A stretch of DNA of 13,295 bases from an uncultured Collinsella sp. (GTDB lineage: Bacteria > Actinomycetota > Coriobacteriia > Coriobacteriales > Coriobacteriaceae). The stretch is taken from contig CAUCXP010000019.1 of the NCBI GenBank assembly GCA_958446785.1, forward strand, positions 1 to 13,295, written 5' to 3'. Below are positions 7,440 through 13,274 of this stretch, one piece after another. The notes beneath the pieces are model-generated. The model saw only the letters and a list, made by a program, of their open reading frames with translations, searched no databases and had not been told where the DNA came from. Position numbers and translations under genes: made by a program. How positions within the stretch are numbered: position 1 is the stretch's first letter; each line of letters begins with the position of its first letter.

Positions 7440-7530
7440 CCCCTTCTTCTAACTTGCGGTGAAATAAGGACTGTTTAAATGTTTCAACCCTAAAATCAGT
7501 CCATATTTCACCGCAACTTAGAAGAAGGGG
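7440..7530. repeat. 91-nt inverted repeat with 34-nt arms
   Basis: The arms at 7440-7473 and 7497-7530 are complementary at 32 of 34 positions around a 23-nt AT-rich loop. The outer ends read CCCCTTCTTCTAAC and its near-complement, and the inner part contains GCGGTGAAATA. It starts 5 nt after the T tract of the fruA terminator and contains no credible gene. It is too long and too symmetric for an ordinary terminator and lacks a T tract. It resembles a miniature inverted-repeat or REP-like element, or a structured RNA. No transposase or clear target duplication was seen. Confidence 0.8.
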
Positions 7531-7587
7531 ATAGCGCGGCCCGTCTATCGGATCGTCCGTGCGGACAAATATTCAGCCAGAATTCCG

Positions 7588-7789
7588 TTCGCACGATATT
7601 TCTTGGACCAACCGAGTTCCCGCAGCTCACCTGCCGGGCGGGGCGGTTAAGTTTGTCGCGAGTTCCGCACGCAAAGGAAAGCACTTAATGTGCTTTCCGT
7701 CTTGCGCAGGACTGTAGAGCAGCAAACTTAACCGCCCCGCCCGGCAGGCGAGCGGACAGGAAGGACATCCGTCCAACAATTCGTGCGAA
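7588..7789. repeat. About 202-nt interrupted palindrome upstream of ptsH
   Basis: The core arms at 7625-7655 and 7723-7753 are complementary at 30 of 31 positions and include the GC-rich part GGGCGGGGCGGTTAAG. Inside is a perfect 9-bp hairpin, GGAAAGCAC-TTAAT-GTGCTTTCC (7676-7698), flanked by partial pairing. Outside, further matching segments keep the same centre: TTCC/GGAA (7617-7620 and 7759-7762), TTGGAC/GTCCAA (7603-7608 and 7771-7776) and TTCGCACGA/TCGTGCGAA (7588-7596 and 7781-7789). The whole region can fold as one long rod. No promoter-terminator pair or gene explains it. It could be a mobile palindromic element, a structured RNA, or a regulatory leader of ptsH. Confidence 0.8.
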
Positions 7790-7817
7790 ACACAATGAAA
7801 AACCGTTTGATGTGAGT

Positions 7818-7826
7818 TAATATAAA
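7818..7826 (+). promoter_or_regulatory. Candidate -10 region of ptsH
   Basis: The AT-rich stretch TTAATATAAAC contains TAATAT (7818-7823) and TATAAA (7821-7826), both -10-like and about 70 nt upstream of the ptsH start. It is the most promoter-like sequence between the palindrome and the gene. No convincing -35 hexamer is placed at 16-18 nt, so the exact promoter is not fixed. Confidence 0.35.
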
Positions 7827-7891
7827 CAACGTCGTGAATCTGACTCCTGCCACATGCATGACAGGGGTTAAACACAAAAAAGGAGTCAACT

Positions 7892-8155
7892 ATGGTTTCT
7901 GAGAAGGCTACCCTCGTTAATCCTCAGGGTCTGCACATGCGTCCGGCTGGTCTGTTCGCCTCCACCATGGGCAAGTACGCCTGTGACGTGACGGTCGTCA
8001 CCCCCGAGAAGGAGGTCAACGGCAAGTCCCCGATGGCCCTCATGGCTGCTGGTATCCCCTGCGGTACCGAGGTCGAGGTCAAGTGCGACGGCGCCGACGA
8101 GGCCGAGGCTCTGGCTGCTGCCATCGAGCTCATCAAGAGCGGTCTTGGCGAGTAG
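7892..8155 (+). CDS. ptsH: Phosphocarrier protein HPr
   Basis: HPr passes phosphate from enzyme I to the EIIA domains of all PTS permeases in the cytoplasm. The 87-residue protein has normal length and fold. Phospho-acceptor His15 lies in NPQGLHMRPAG (10-20). Ser46, in NGKSPMALMAAG (43-54), is the regulatory serine position that HPr kinase modifies in Firmicutes. The ATG at 7892 has AGGAG 6 nt upstream (7881-7885). The gene lies after fruA and its palindromic spacer and before ptsI, with a terminator-like hairpin in the gap to ptsI. Whether Ser46 is phosphorylated depends on an HprK gene elsewhere, which cannot be seen here. Confidence 0.97.
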   Translation: MVSEKATLVNPQGLHMRPAGLFASTMGKYACDVTVVTPEKEVNGKSPMALMAAGIPCGTEVEVKCDGADEAEALAAAIELIKSGLGE

Positions 8156-8200
8156 AACTCAAACGGGTCGCATGTTGAACAACTAAGTTCATATTTGGGG

Positions 8201-8236
8201 GCGCAGTGACCTGTTGTAAGGTAGCTGCGCTCTTTT
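8201..8236 (+). terminator. Terminator/attenuator between ptsH and ptsI
   Basis: GCGCAG (8201-8206) pairs with CTGCGC (8225-8230). After a 2-nt mismatch, ACCT (8209-8212) pairs with AGGT (8219-8222) around a 6-nt loop. TCTTTT follows at 8231-8236. The form is that of an intrinsic terminator weakened by an internal mismatch. It starts 45 nt after the ptsH stop and probably lets only part of the transcripts continue into ptsI. Confidence 0.75.
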
Positions 8237-8271
8237 GTCATGGATATGGCAAAACGCTTTATCACATGACA
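8236..8271 (+). other. Inverted repeat just before the ptsI ribosome site
   Basis: TGTCATG (8236-8242) and CATGACA (8265-8271) are perfect complements. The stem continues with GATA (8243-8246) and TATC (8260-8263) past one bulged A, leaving a 13-nt loop. It directly abuts the GGAG site of ptsI at 8273-8276. It may be an operator, or an RNA hairpin that affects ptsI translation. TTGTCA (8235-8240) with TTTATC 17 nt on (8258-8263) is a possible weak promoter within it. Confidence 0.5.
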
Positions 8272-8282
8272 CGGAGAGAGGA

Positions 8283-9992
8283 ATGGGAATGTATCAGGGA
8301 GTCAACGCTTCCGAGGGCATCGGTATCGGCACCGTCATGGTCGCCGTCGATCCCGACTTGACGTTTGAGCCGCACGAGGTTGCTGATTCGGCAGCAGAGA
8401 AGGAGCGCTATCAGTCCGCTCTTTCGGTCTTCTGCGAGAAGACCCAGGCTCAGGCCGACCACATGAAGGAGACGGTGGGCGAGGCCGAGGCCGAGATCAT
8501 GAGCGGACACATTGTCCTGGCTCAGGACCCGGGCATGACCGACGCCATCAACGCCGCCATTGACGGCGGCACCTGCGCCGAGCAGGCGCTCATGGACACC
8601 TCGACCATGTTCGAGAACATGTTCCTGTCCATGGACGACGAGATGTTCCGTCTGCGCGCGGCCGACATCGCCGACATCCGCACCGGTATTCTGGCCGAGC
8701 TGCTGGGCAAGGAGGTCGTCGACCTCTCCGTCCTGCCCGAGAATACCGTCGTTGTCGTGCACGACCTCACGCCGTCCATGACCGCCACGATCGATAAGGC
8801 CCACGTTGCCGGTATCGTCACCGAGACCGGTGGCCGCACGTCGCACTCCGCGATCATTGCGCGCGCCCTCGAGATCCCGGCTGTCCTTTCGGTTTCCAAC
8901 AGCTGCACCGCGTTGCGCAACGGTATGACCGTTGTCGTCGACGGTGGCAAGGGTATCGTCGAGGCCGATCCCGACGAGGAGACGCTCGCTGCCTACACCG
9001 CCAAGGCCGAGGCCTTCGCTGCCGAGAAGGCAGCCCTCGAGGCCTTCCGTGGCAAGCCGTCCGTGACTGCCGATGGCATCAAGAAGATCATCGCCTGCAA
9101 CATCGGTAACCCCGATGACGTGCCCAACGCGCTCGATCACGACGCCGAGGCTATCGGTCTGTTCCGCTCCGAGTTCCTGTTCATGGACTCTGCTGAGCTT
9201 CCTTCCGAGGAGGAGCAGTTCAACGCCTATCGTAAGGTCGCCAGCGCGCTCAAGGGTGCTCCGGTCATCATCCGCACGCTCGATGTGGGCGGCGACAAGG
9301 AGATTCCGTATCTGCACATGGTCAAGGAAGAGAACCCCTTCATGGGCTTCCGCGCCGTGCGTTACTGCCTGGCCAATCCCGACCAGTACAAGGTTCAGCT
9401 CCGCGCCCTGCTGCGCGCCAGCGCCTTTGGTGACGTCAAGATCATGATCCCGCTCGTCACCTGCGTCGAGGAGGTCGTGGCCGTCAAGGAGCTCGTCGAG
9501 CAGTGCAAGGCCGAGCTGACCGAAGAGGGTCGCAAGTTCAACGAGAACATCGAGGTCGGCATTATGGTCGAGACGCCTGCCGCCTCGCTGCTCGCTGACC
9601 GTCTGGCCGAGGTCGCCGACTTCTTCTCTATCGGCACCAACGACCTCATCGGCTACACCATGTGCGCCGACCGTGGCAACGACACCATCTCCAACCTGTA
9701 CCAGGTGTACTATCCCGCCGTGCTCCGCTCGCTCAAGAACATCATCGAGAGCGGCGTGAAGGCCGGTATCATGGTCGGCATGTGCGGCGAGGCCGCTGCC
9801 GATCCGCTGCTTGAGCCGCTGCTGATCAGCTGGGGCCTGGAGGAGTTCTCGATGAGCGCTCCGTCCATCCTGCGCGCCCGCAAGACCATCAGCCAGTGGA
9901 CCAAGGCCGAGTGTGACGAGCTCGCCGAGAAGGCACTCGCCTGCAACACTGCCGCCGAGGTCAAGGCGCTGCTCGAGTCTGCTGCTCGCTAA
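8283..9992 (+). CDS. ptsI: PTS enzyme I (phosphoenolpyruvate-protein phosphotransferase)
   Basis: Enzyme I autophosphorylates with phosphoenolpyruvate and hands the phosphate to HPr, so it is the entry point of the PTS. The 569-residue protein has normal length. The N-terminal swivel domain carries the phospho-His188 in GGRTSHSAIIARALEIPAV. The C-terminal PEP-binding barrel has FRSEFLFM (294-301), RTLDVGGDKE (331-340), DFFSIGTNDL (447-456) and the catalytic Cys501 in GMCGEAA. The common TQYT after GTNDL reads IGYT here. I start at the ATG at 8283, since GGAG lies 6 nt upstream; an ATG at 8289 is a near alternative, and an extension to 8235 would enter the upstream hairpin. The gene follows ptsH after an attenuator-like terminator and precedes a FruK-like kinase. 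Confidence 0.97.
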   Translation: MGMYQGVNASEGIGIGTVMVAVDPDLTFEPHEVADSAAEKERYQSALSVFCEKTQAQADHMKETVGEAEAEIMSGHIVLAQDPGMTDAINAAIDGGTCAEQALMDTSTMFENMFLSMDDEMFRLRAADIADIRTGILAELLGKEVVDLSVLPENTVVVVHDLTPSMTATIDKAHVAGIVTETGGRTSHSAIIARALEIPAVLSVSNSCTALRNGMTVVVDGGKGIVEADPDEETLAAYTAKAEAFAAEKAALEAFRGKPSVTADGIKKIIACNIGNPDDVPNALDHDAEAIGLFRSEFLFMDSAELPSEEEQFNAYRKVASALKGAPVIIRTLDVGGDKEIPYLHMVKEENPFMGFRAVRYCLANPDQYKVQLRALLRASAFGDVKIMIPLVTCVEEVVAVKELVEQCKAELTEEGRKFNENIEVGIMVETPAASLLADRLAEVADFFSIGTNDLIGYTMCADRGNDTISNLYQVYYPAVLRSLKNIIESGVKAGIMVGMCGEAAADPLLEPLLISWGLEEFSMSAPSILRARKTISQWTKAECDELAEKALACNTAAEVKALLESAAR

Positions 9993-10009
9993 TTTGGTAT
10001 CAGAGGTAA

Positions 10010-10039
10010 CCGCGTGGTTGGAATGGGCCAATCACGCGG
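10010..10039 (+). other. 12-bp hairpin between ptsI and the first fruK
   Basis: CCGCGTGGTTGG (10010-10021) pairs with CCAATCACGCGG (10028-10039), with one G-U pair, around a 6-nt loop. No T tract follows, so it is probably not an intrinsic terminator. It may stabilise the 3' end of ptsI mRNA or tune expression of the kinase, whose AGGGGG site lies 13 nt further on (10053-10058). Confidence 0.6.
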
Positions 10040-10066
10040 CCCTCACATATACAGGGGGTACTGTAA

Positions 10067-10999
10067 ATGTTCTACACGCTAACCGCTAACCCGGCTGTCG
10101 ACATGACGGTTTCGAGCTCTCCGCTCGAGCCCGATGAGAACGTCCGCACCGGCTCGGCCAGCTACACGGCTAACGGCAAGGGCCTCGACGTGTCCTTCGC
10201 CTTTAAGAAGATGGGCGTCGACACCGTCGCGCTCGGCTTCTTCGCTGGCTTCACGGGCAAGTTTATCGTCGAGGAGGTCATGAACCTGGGTTGCCTGTGC
10301 CGCCCGGTCTGGACCGACGGCATCACGCGTATCAACACCTACGTCAACGATGGCCAGCACGAGTACGGCATCCTCAACCCCGGTGCTCCTATTACGCCGC
10401 AGCACCAGGAGGAGCTCTACAACATCCTGGACACCGCGGGCGATCTTGAGTGCCTGATCGTCTCTGGCTCCGTGCCTCCCAAAGCTACGCCCGACTTCCT
10501 GGCTCAGGTCATGGAGCACGCTCAGGCCCGTGGCGCCGATGTCGTCCTGGACCTGTCCTCCGACAAGCTCAAGGAGCTCGCTCACAAGAAGCCGCTGCTC
10601 ATTAAGCCGAACCATCACGAGATGAAGGCTATCTTCGGCGTGCCGGTCGACACTGATGACGAGGTCCGCGTTGCCATGAAGATGGCTCACGACGCGGGCG
10701 TTCAGAACGTGCTGCTCACCCGTGGTAGCCGTGGCGACGCCTACTTCTCCAACGGCGAGGACATTTGGTACGCCAAGCGTGAGTTCAACATCAAGCTGGT
10801 CTCTTCCGTCTGCGCCGGCGACTGCACCCTCGCTGCGTTCCTGCACAAGTGGTACAGGGATCGCGACAACGTCGAGGAGGCCATGAAGCTCGCTATGGCC
10901 ACCGGCGCCAACGTCGCTGAGTCCGTCGGCATCGGCGACTTCGGTCACGTTGACGAGTACAGCAAGCGCGTTGCTGTCCGCAAGCTCGATCGTCAGTAA
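10067..10999 (+). CDS. PfkB family sugar kinase, probable 1-phosphofructokinase (copy 1)
   Basis: The protein belongs to the PfkB/ribokinase superfamily, in the FruK/LacC branch, and most likely converts fructose-1-phosphate plus ATP to fructose-1,6-bisphosphate. The 310-residue product starts FYTLTANPAVDMTV, as FruK proteins do. It has the substrate loop NGKGLDVSFAFKKMG (36-50), the segment DGITRINTYV (84-93), SGSVPP (133-138), and LLIKPNHHEM (177-186). The ATP site includes VLLTRGSRGDAYF (215-227) and the catalytic Asp252 in VCAGDCTLAAF, where the usual GAGD is CAGD. The ATG at 10067 has AGGGGG 8 nt upstream. It follows ptsI by 74 nt with a hairpin but no terminator between, so it is probably read through from ptsI. 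Tagatose-6-phosphate kinase is an alternative, less likely next to fruA. Confidence 0.9.
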   Translation: MFYTLTANPAVDMTVSSSPLEPDENVRTGSASYTANGKGLDVSFAFKKMGVDTVALGFFAGFTGKFIVEEVMNLGCLCRPVWTDGITRINTYVNDGQHEYGILNPGAPITPQHQEELYNILDTAGDLECLIVSGSVPPKATPDFLAQVMEHAQARGADVVLDLSSDKLKELAHKKPLLIKPNHHEMKAIFGVPVDTDDEVRVAMKMAHDAGVQNVLLTRGSRGDAYFSNGEDIWYAKREFNIKLVSSVCAGDCTLAAFLHKWYRDRDNVEEAMKLAMATGANVAESVGIGDFGHVDEYSKRVAVRKLDRQ

Positions 11000-11027
11000 T
11001 CGAAACGCGACATATTCGTGCGCATGC

Positions 11028-11058
11028 GGCGCCCCGGTTTCGGCTGGGGCGCCTTTTT
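11028..11058 (+). terminator. Intrinsic terminator after the first fruK
   Basis: GGCGCCCC (11028-11035) pairs perfectly with GGGGCGCC (11046-11053) over a 10-nt loop, followed by five T residues (11054-11058). It lies 29 nt after the stop of the first kinase gene and separates it from the second kinase, which has its own promoter-like sequence. Confidence 0.92.
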
Positions 11059-11147
11059 GTTCCGCCACGGGGGAGAGGAGTCCTTCCGTACTTCATCGCT
11101 TCCACACCGTTCACCGAGTTGTCCTAGCCTTTTACCGATGCGTGGAA

Positions 11148-11179
11148 TATACTTTCATTAACACGTTGCCTTGTGAAAG
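11148..11179 (+). promoter_or_regulatory. Candidate promoter/operator of the second fruK, matching the fruA box
   Basis: TATACT (11148-11153) is a good -10 hexamer; no strong -35 was found. It overlaps TATACTTTCATTAAC (11148-11162), which matches 13 of 15 bases of the sequence at the fruA promoter (5192-5206). A reversed half-site, TGAAAG (11174-11179), follows 16 nt after CTTTCA and overlaps the Shine-Dalgarno AGGA. The layout CTTTCA-N16-TGAAAG copies the CTTTCA-N17-TGAAAG arrangement at fruA. Co-regulation by the RpiR-type protein is inferred. Confidence 0.5.
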
Positions 11180-11187
11180 GAACATTC

Positions 11188-12084
11188 ATGATTTACACGC
11201 TCACTGCAAATCCCGCCATTGACTACAACATCACCTGCGACGGTCTTGCTGCCAACACCGTCACGCGTACCCGCAACGCCGTCTACACGCCCAACGGCAA
11301 GGGCCTCAACGTCTCGTTTACGCTCGACCACTACGGCGTCGACACCACGATCCTGGGCTTTTTCGCCGGTTTCTCGGGCGAGTTTATCGTTAAGGGCGCC
11401 GAGGCCCTGGGCGTGCCCGTCAAGCCCGTGTGGACCGACGGCATCACGCGCGTCAATGTGTTCCTCAACGCCGGCCCCGACACCGAGTACAACATGGTCA
11501 ACGCCGGTGCCGCCATCAACGAGGCCAACGAGCGGGAGATGTTTGAGCTCATCGATTCGCTCGATGACATGACCTGCCTGGTCATCAGCGGCTCGCTGCC
11601 TCCCAACACTTCCGAGGGCTTCCTGGCCGAGGTCCTGCGCCGCGTCAAGGCCAAGGGGGCCGAGTTCGTGCTCGATATCTCGAGCCATCAGCTGGCAGAC
11701 CTCATTGCCATGGAGCCGCTGCTGATTAAGCCCAATGACGACGAGCTGCTCGATATCTTTGGCATTAAGGTAAGCGGCGGCGACGATGAGTCCGTCAAGG
11801 GTGCCATGGCCGAGCTCGGCGGCGCCGGTGCGTACTTCTCCAACGGCGAGCACATCTGGTTTGCCAACCGTACTTTTGAGGTTAAGCTGCTGTCGACGGT
11901 GTGCGCCGGCGATTCTTCGCTGGCCGCCTTCCTGTCCGTGTGGCACGACGCCCCGGAGCGCGTCGAGGACGCCCTGCGTCTCTCGATGGCCACCGGCGCT
12001 AACGTGGTCGAGTGCCCCGGTCTGGGCGACTTCGCCAAGGTCGATGAGTATCAGAAGGGTATTGCAATCCGTCAGGTTTGCTAG
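11188..12084 (+). CDS. PfkB family sugar kinase, 1-phosphofructokinase-like (copy 2), internally shortened
   Basis: This is a paralogue of the preceding kinase, with the same FruK layout. It starts IYTLTANPAIDYNI and carries NGKGLNVSFTLDHYG (36-50), DGITRVNVFL (84-93), SGSLPP (134-139), LLIKPNDDE (178-186) and VCAGDSSLAAF (238-248) with catalytic Asp242. The start at 11188 has AGGA 6 nt upstream; a GTG at 11173 would add five residues. It is 298 residues long against 310 for copy 1. The difference is concentrated in one place, residues 208-213: copy 1 has about 12 residues here ending in VLLTRGSRG, while this copy runs directly from MAELG into GAGAYFSNGE. The missing piece is a core beta strand and the start of the ATP-phosphate loop, so activity is doubtful. 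It has its own promoter-like box and terminator. Confidence 0.88.
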   Translation: MIYTLTANPAIDYNITCDGLAANTVTRTRNAVYTPNGKGLNVSFTLDHYGVDTTILGFFAGFSGEFIVKGAEALGVPVKPVWTDGITRVNVFLNAGPDTEYNMVNAGAAINEANEREMFELIDSLDDMTCLVISGSLPPNTSEGFLAEVLRRVKAKGAEFVLDISSHQLADLIAMEPLLIKPNDDELLDIFGIKVSGGDDESVKGAMAELGGAGAYFSNGEHIWFANRTFEVKLLSTVCAGDSSLAAFLSVWHDAPERVEDALRLSMATGANVVECPGLGDFAKVDEYQKGIAIRQVC

Positions 12085-12117
12085 TTCCGGCACCTTGCCT
12101 GAATAGTTCAATTATTT

Positions 12118-12151
12118 CGCATCCGTCTTAGACCAGGACGGATGCGTTTTT
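12118..12151 (+). terminator. Intrinsic terminator after the second fruK
   Basis: CGCATCCGTC (12118-12127) pairs perfectly with GACGGATGCG (12137-12146) across a 9-nt loop, followed by five T residues and then GTTT. It ends the fructose locus and separates it from the tRNA nucleotidyltransferase gene. Confidence 0.93.
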
Positions 12152-12188
12152 GTTTATCGGACTTGCGTGTGCAGTGGAGGCTGTTTCT

Positions 12189-12197
12189 TGCTAGACT
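12189..12197 (+). promoter_or_regulatory. Candidate extended -10 for the tRNA nucleotidyltransferase gene
   Basis: TGC-TAGACT has the form of an extended -10 element, 51 nt upstream of the ATG at 12249, in the gap after the terminator at 12118-12151. No convincing -35 is present. A promoter is expected here because a strong terminator precedes the gene. Confidence 0.25.
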
Positions 12198-12248
12198 TCT
12201 TGCAGACGCAATCGATAGCCAATTTGATAGTCGCAGGAGGCCATAGGC

Positions 12249-13274
12249 ATGTGCAATGTTTCGCTCAACGGTACGCAGCCGACCGATGCCTCTATCCGTG
12301 TCCTGCGTGCGCTTGAGGCAGCAGGTCTTGAGGCTTGGTACGTGGGTGGTTGGGTACGTGATGCGCTGATGGGATGCCCCAGCCACGATGTCGACATGTG
12401 CTGCAGCGGCCTGTGGCTGGAGTCCAAGGCGGCACTCGAGGCCGCCGGCATTGCGGTAGTTGAGTCGGGCATTAAATTTGGCGGCATTACGGCTATTTGC
12501 GATGGCGAGCGCATTGAGGTCACCACCTATCGCCTGGACGGCTTCTATACCGACGGTCGTCATCCTCAGAGTGTGGAGCGCGCCGCTTCGCTTGAGGACG
12601 ATCTGGCGCGCCGCGACTTTACCGTCAATGCCATGGCGTGGCATCCCGAGCGCGGCCTTGTCGACCGCTACGATGGCCAGGGCGACCTAGACCGCAAGCT
12701 GATTCGTGCCGTCGGAGATCCCAAGCGCCGCTTTAACGAGGATGCCCTGCGCATGTTGCGTGCGGTGCGTTTTGCCTGCCGCCTGGACTTTGTGATTGAG
12801 CCCGAGACCAAGTGTGCCCTTGCCGAGTGCGCGCCGCTGCTCGATGCCGTGGCGCGCGAGCGCGTGGGTATTGAGCTCGAGGGCATTCTATCGACCGGCC
12901 ACGGGGGAGACGCGATGCTGCGCTACCCCGAGCTCATCTGCGCCGACGTGCCCGAGCTTGCGCCGGCTCGTGGGTTTGACCAGCGCAGTGTCTATCATGC
13001 GTTTAACGTCTACGAACATATCGCCCGCGTGCTGACGGTGGCAGGGGAGCTGGCGCTGTGCGATGGCGTGGCGCCTTCGCCGAGCTTAATGTGGGCAGCG
13101 TTTTTGCATGACGTCTCCAAGCCCGATTGCTTTACGGTCGATCACGCCGGCAGCGGCCACTTCTACGGTCATCCCGAGCTCGGCGCCAAGAAGGCGCGCG
13201 TCATTATGGATCGCCTGGCGCTCTCGCACGATTTGGTGCGCCGTTTTCATTCGCTCCTTTGGTTGCCAGACTGA
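12249..13274 (+). CDS. cca: tRNA nucleotidyltransferase (CCA-adding type), ends early in the HD domain
   Basis: The enzyme builds or repairs the 3' CCA end of tRNAs from CTP and ATP. The polymerase-beta-like head shows YVGGWVRDALMG (31-42) and the metal-binding DVD (D47, D49). Also present are RRDFTVNAMAW (121-131), the neck motif EDALRMLRAVRFA (164-176), and an HD domain with FLHDVSKPD (285-293) and GHFYGHPELGAKKA (303-316). The ATG at 12249 has AGGAGG 8 nt upstream (12235-12240). The protein stops at 341 residues, in the middle of the HD domain, whereas class II enzymes are usually about 390-480. After the TGA (13272-13274) the same frame continues as LPLYASD to the window end, so this may be a nonsense mutation or sequence error. 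Head motifs are intact. CCA-adding versus poly(A) polymerase cannot be fully separated by sequence alone. Confidence 0.88.
   Translation: MCNVSLNGTQPTDASIRVLRALEAAGLEAWYVGGWVRDALMGCPSHDVDMCCSGLWLESKAALEAAGIAVVESGIKFGGITAICDGERIEVTTYRLDGFYTDGRHPQSVERAASLEDDLARRDFTVNAMAWHPERGLVDRYDGQGDLDRKLIRAVGDPKRRFNEDALRMLRAVRFACRLDFVIEPETKCALAECAPLLDAVARERVGIELEGILSTGHGGDAMLRYPELICADVPELAPARGFDQRSVYHAFNVYEHIARVLTVAGELALCDGVAPSPSLMWAAFLHDVSKPDCFTVDHAGSGHFYGHPELGAKKARVIMDRLALSHDLVRRFHSLLWLPD

Noticed and set aside
7555..7566. Short palindrome GTCCG-TG-CGGAC
   Set aside because: A 12-nt dyad of this kind is common by chance in GC-rich spacer DNA, and no neighbouring feature uses it.
7627..7875. An 82-codon minus-strand frame inside the fruA-ptsH spacer
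   Set aside because: It runs through the large palindrome, has no ribosome site and no protein-like pattern; the palindrome explains the sequence better.
8262..10031. A 589-codon open frame on the minus strand opposite ptsI
   Set aside because: Same antisense effect; the forward frame has every enzyme I active-site motif, and the reverse product is compositionally biased.
10079..12111. Two open frames of over 300 codons on the minus strand opposite the fruK genes
   Set aside because: They mirror the codon bias of the two kinases (their products look alike only because the kinases are paralogues) and have no recognisable domain.
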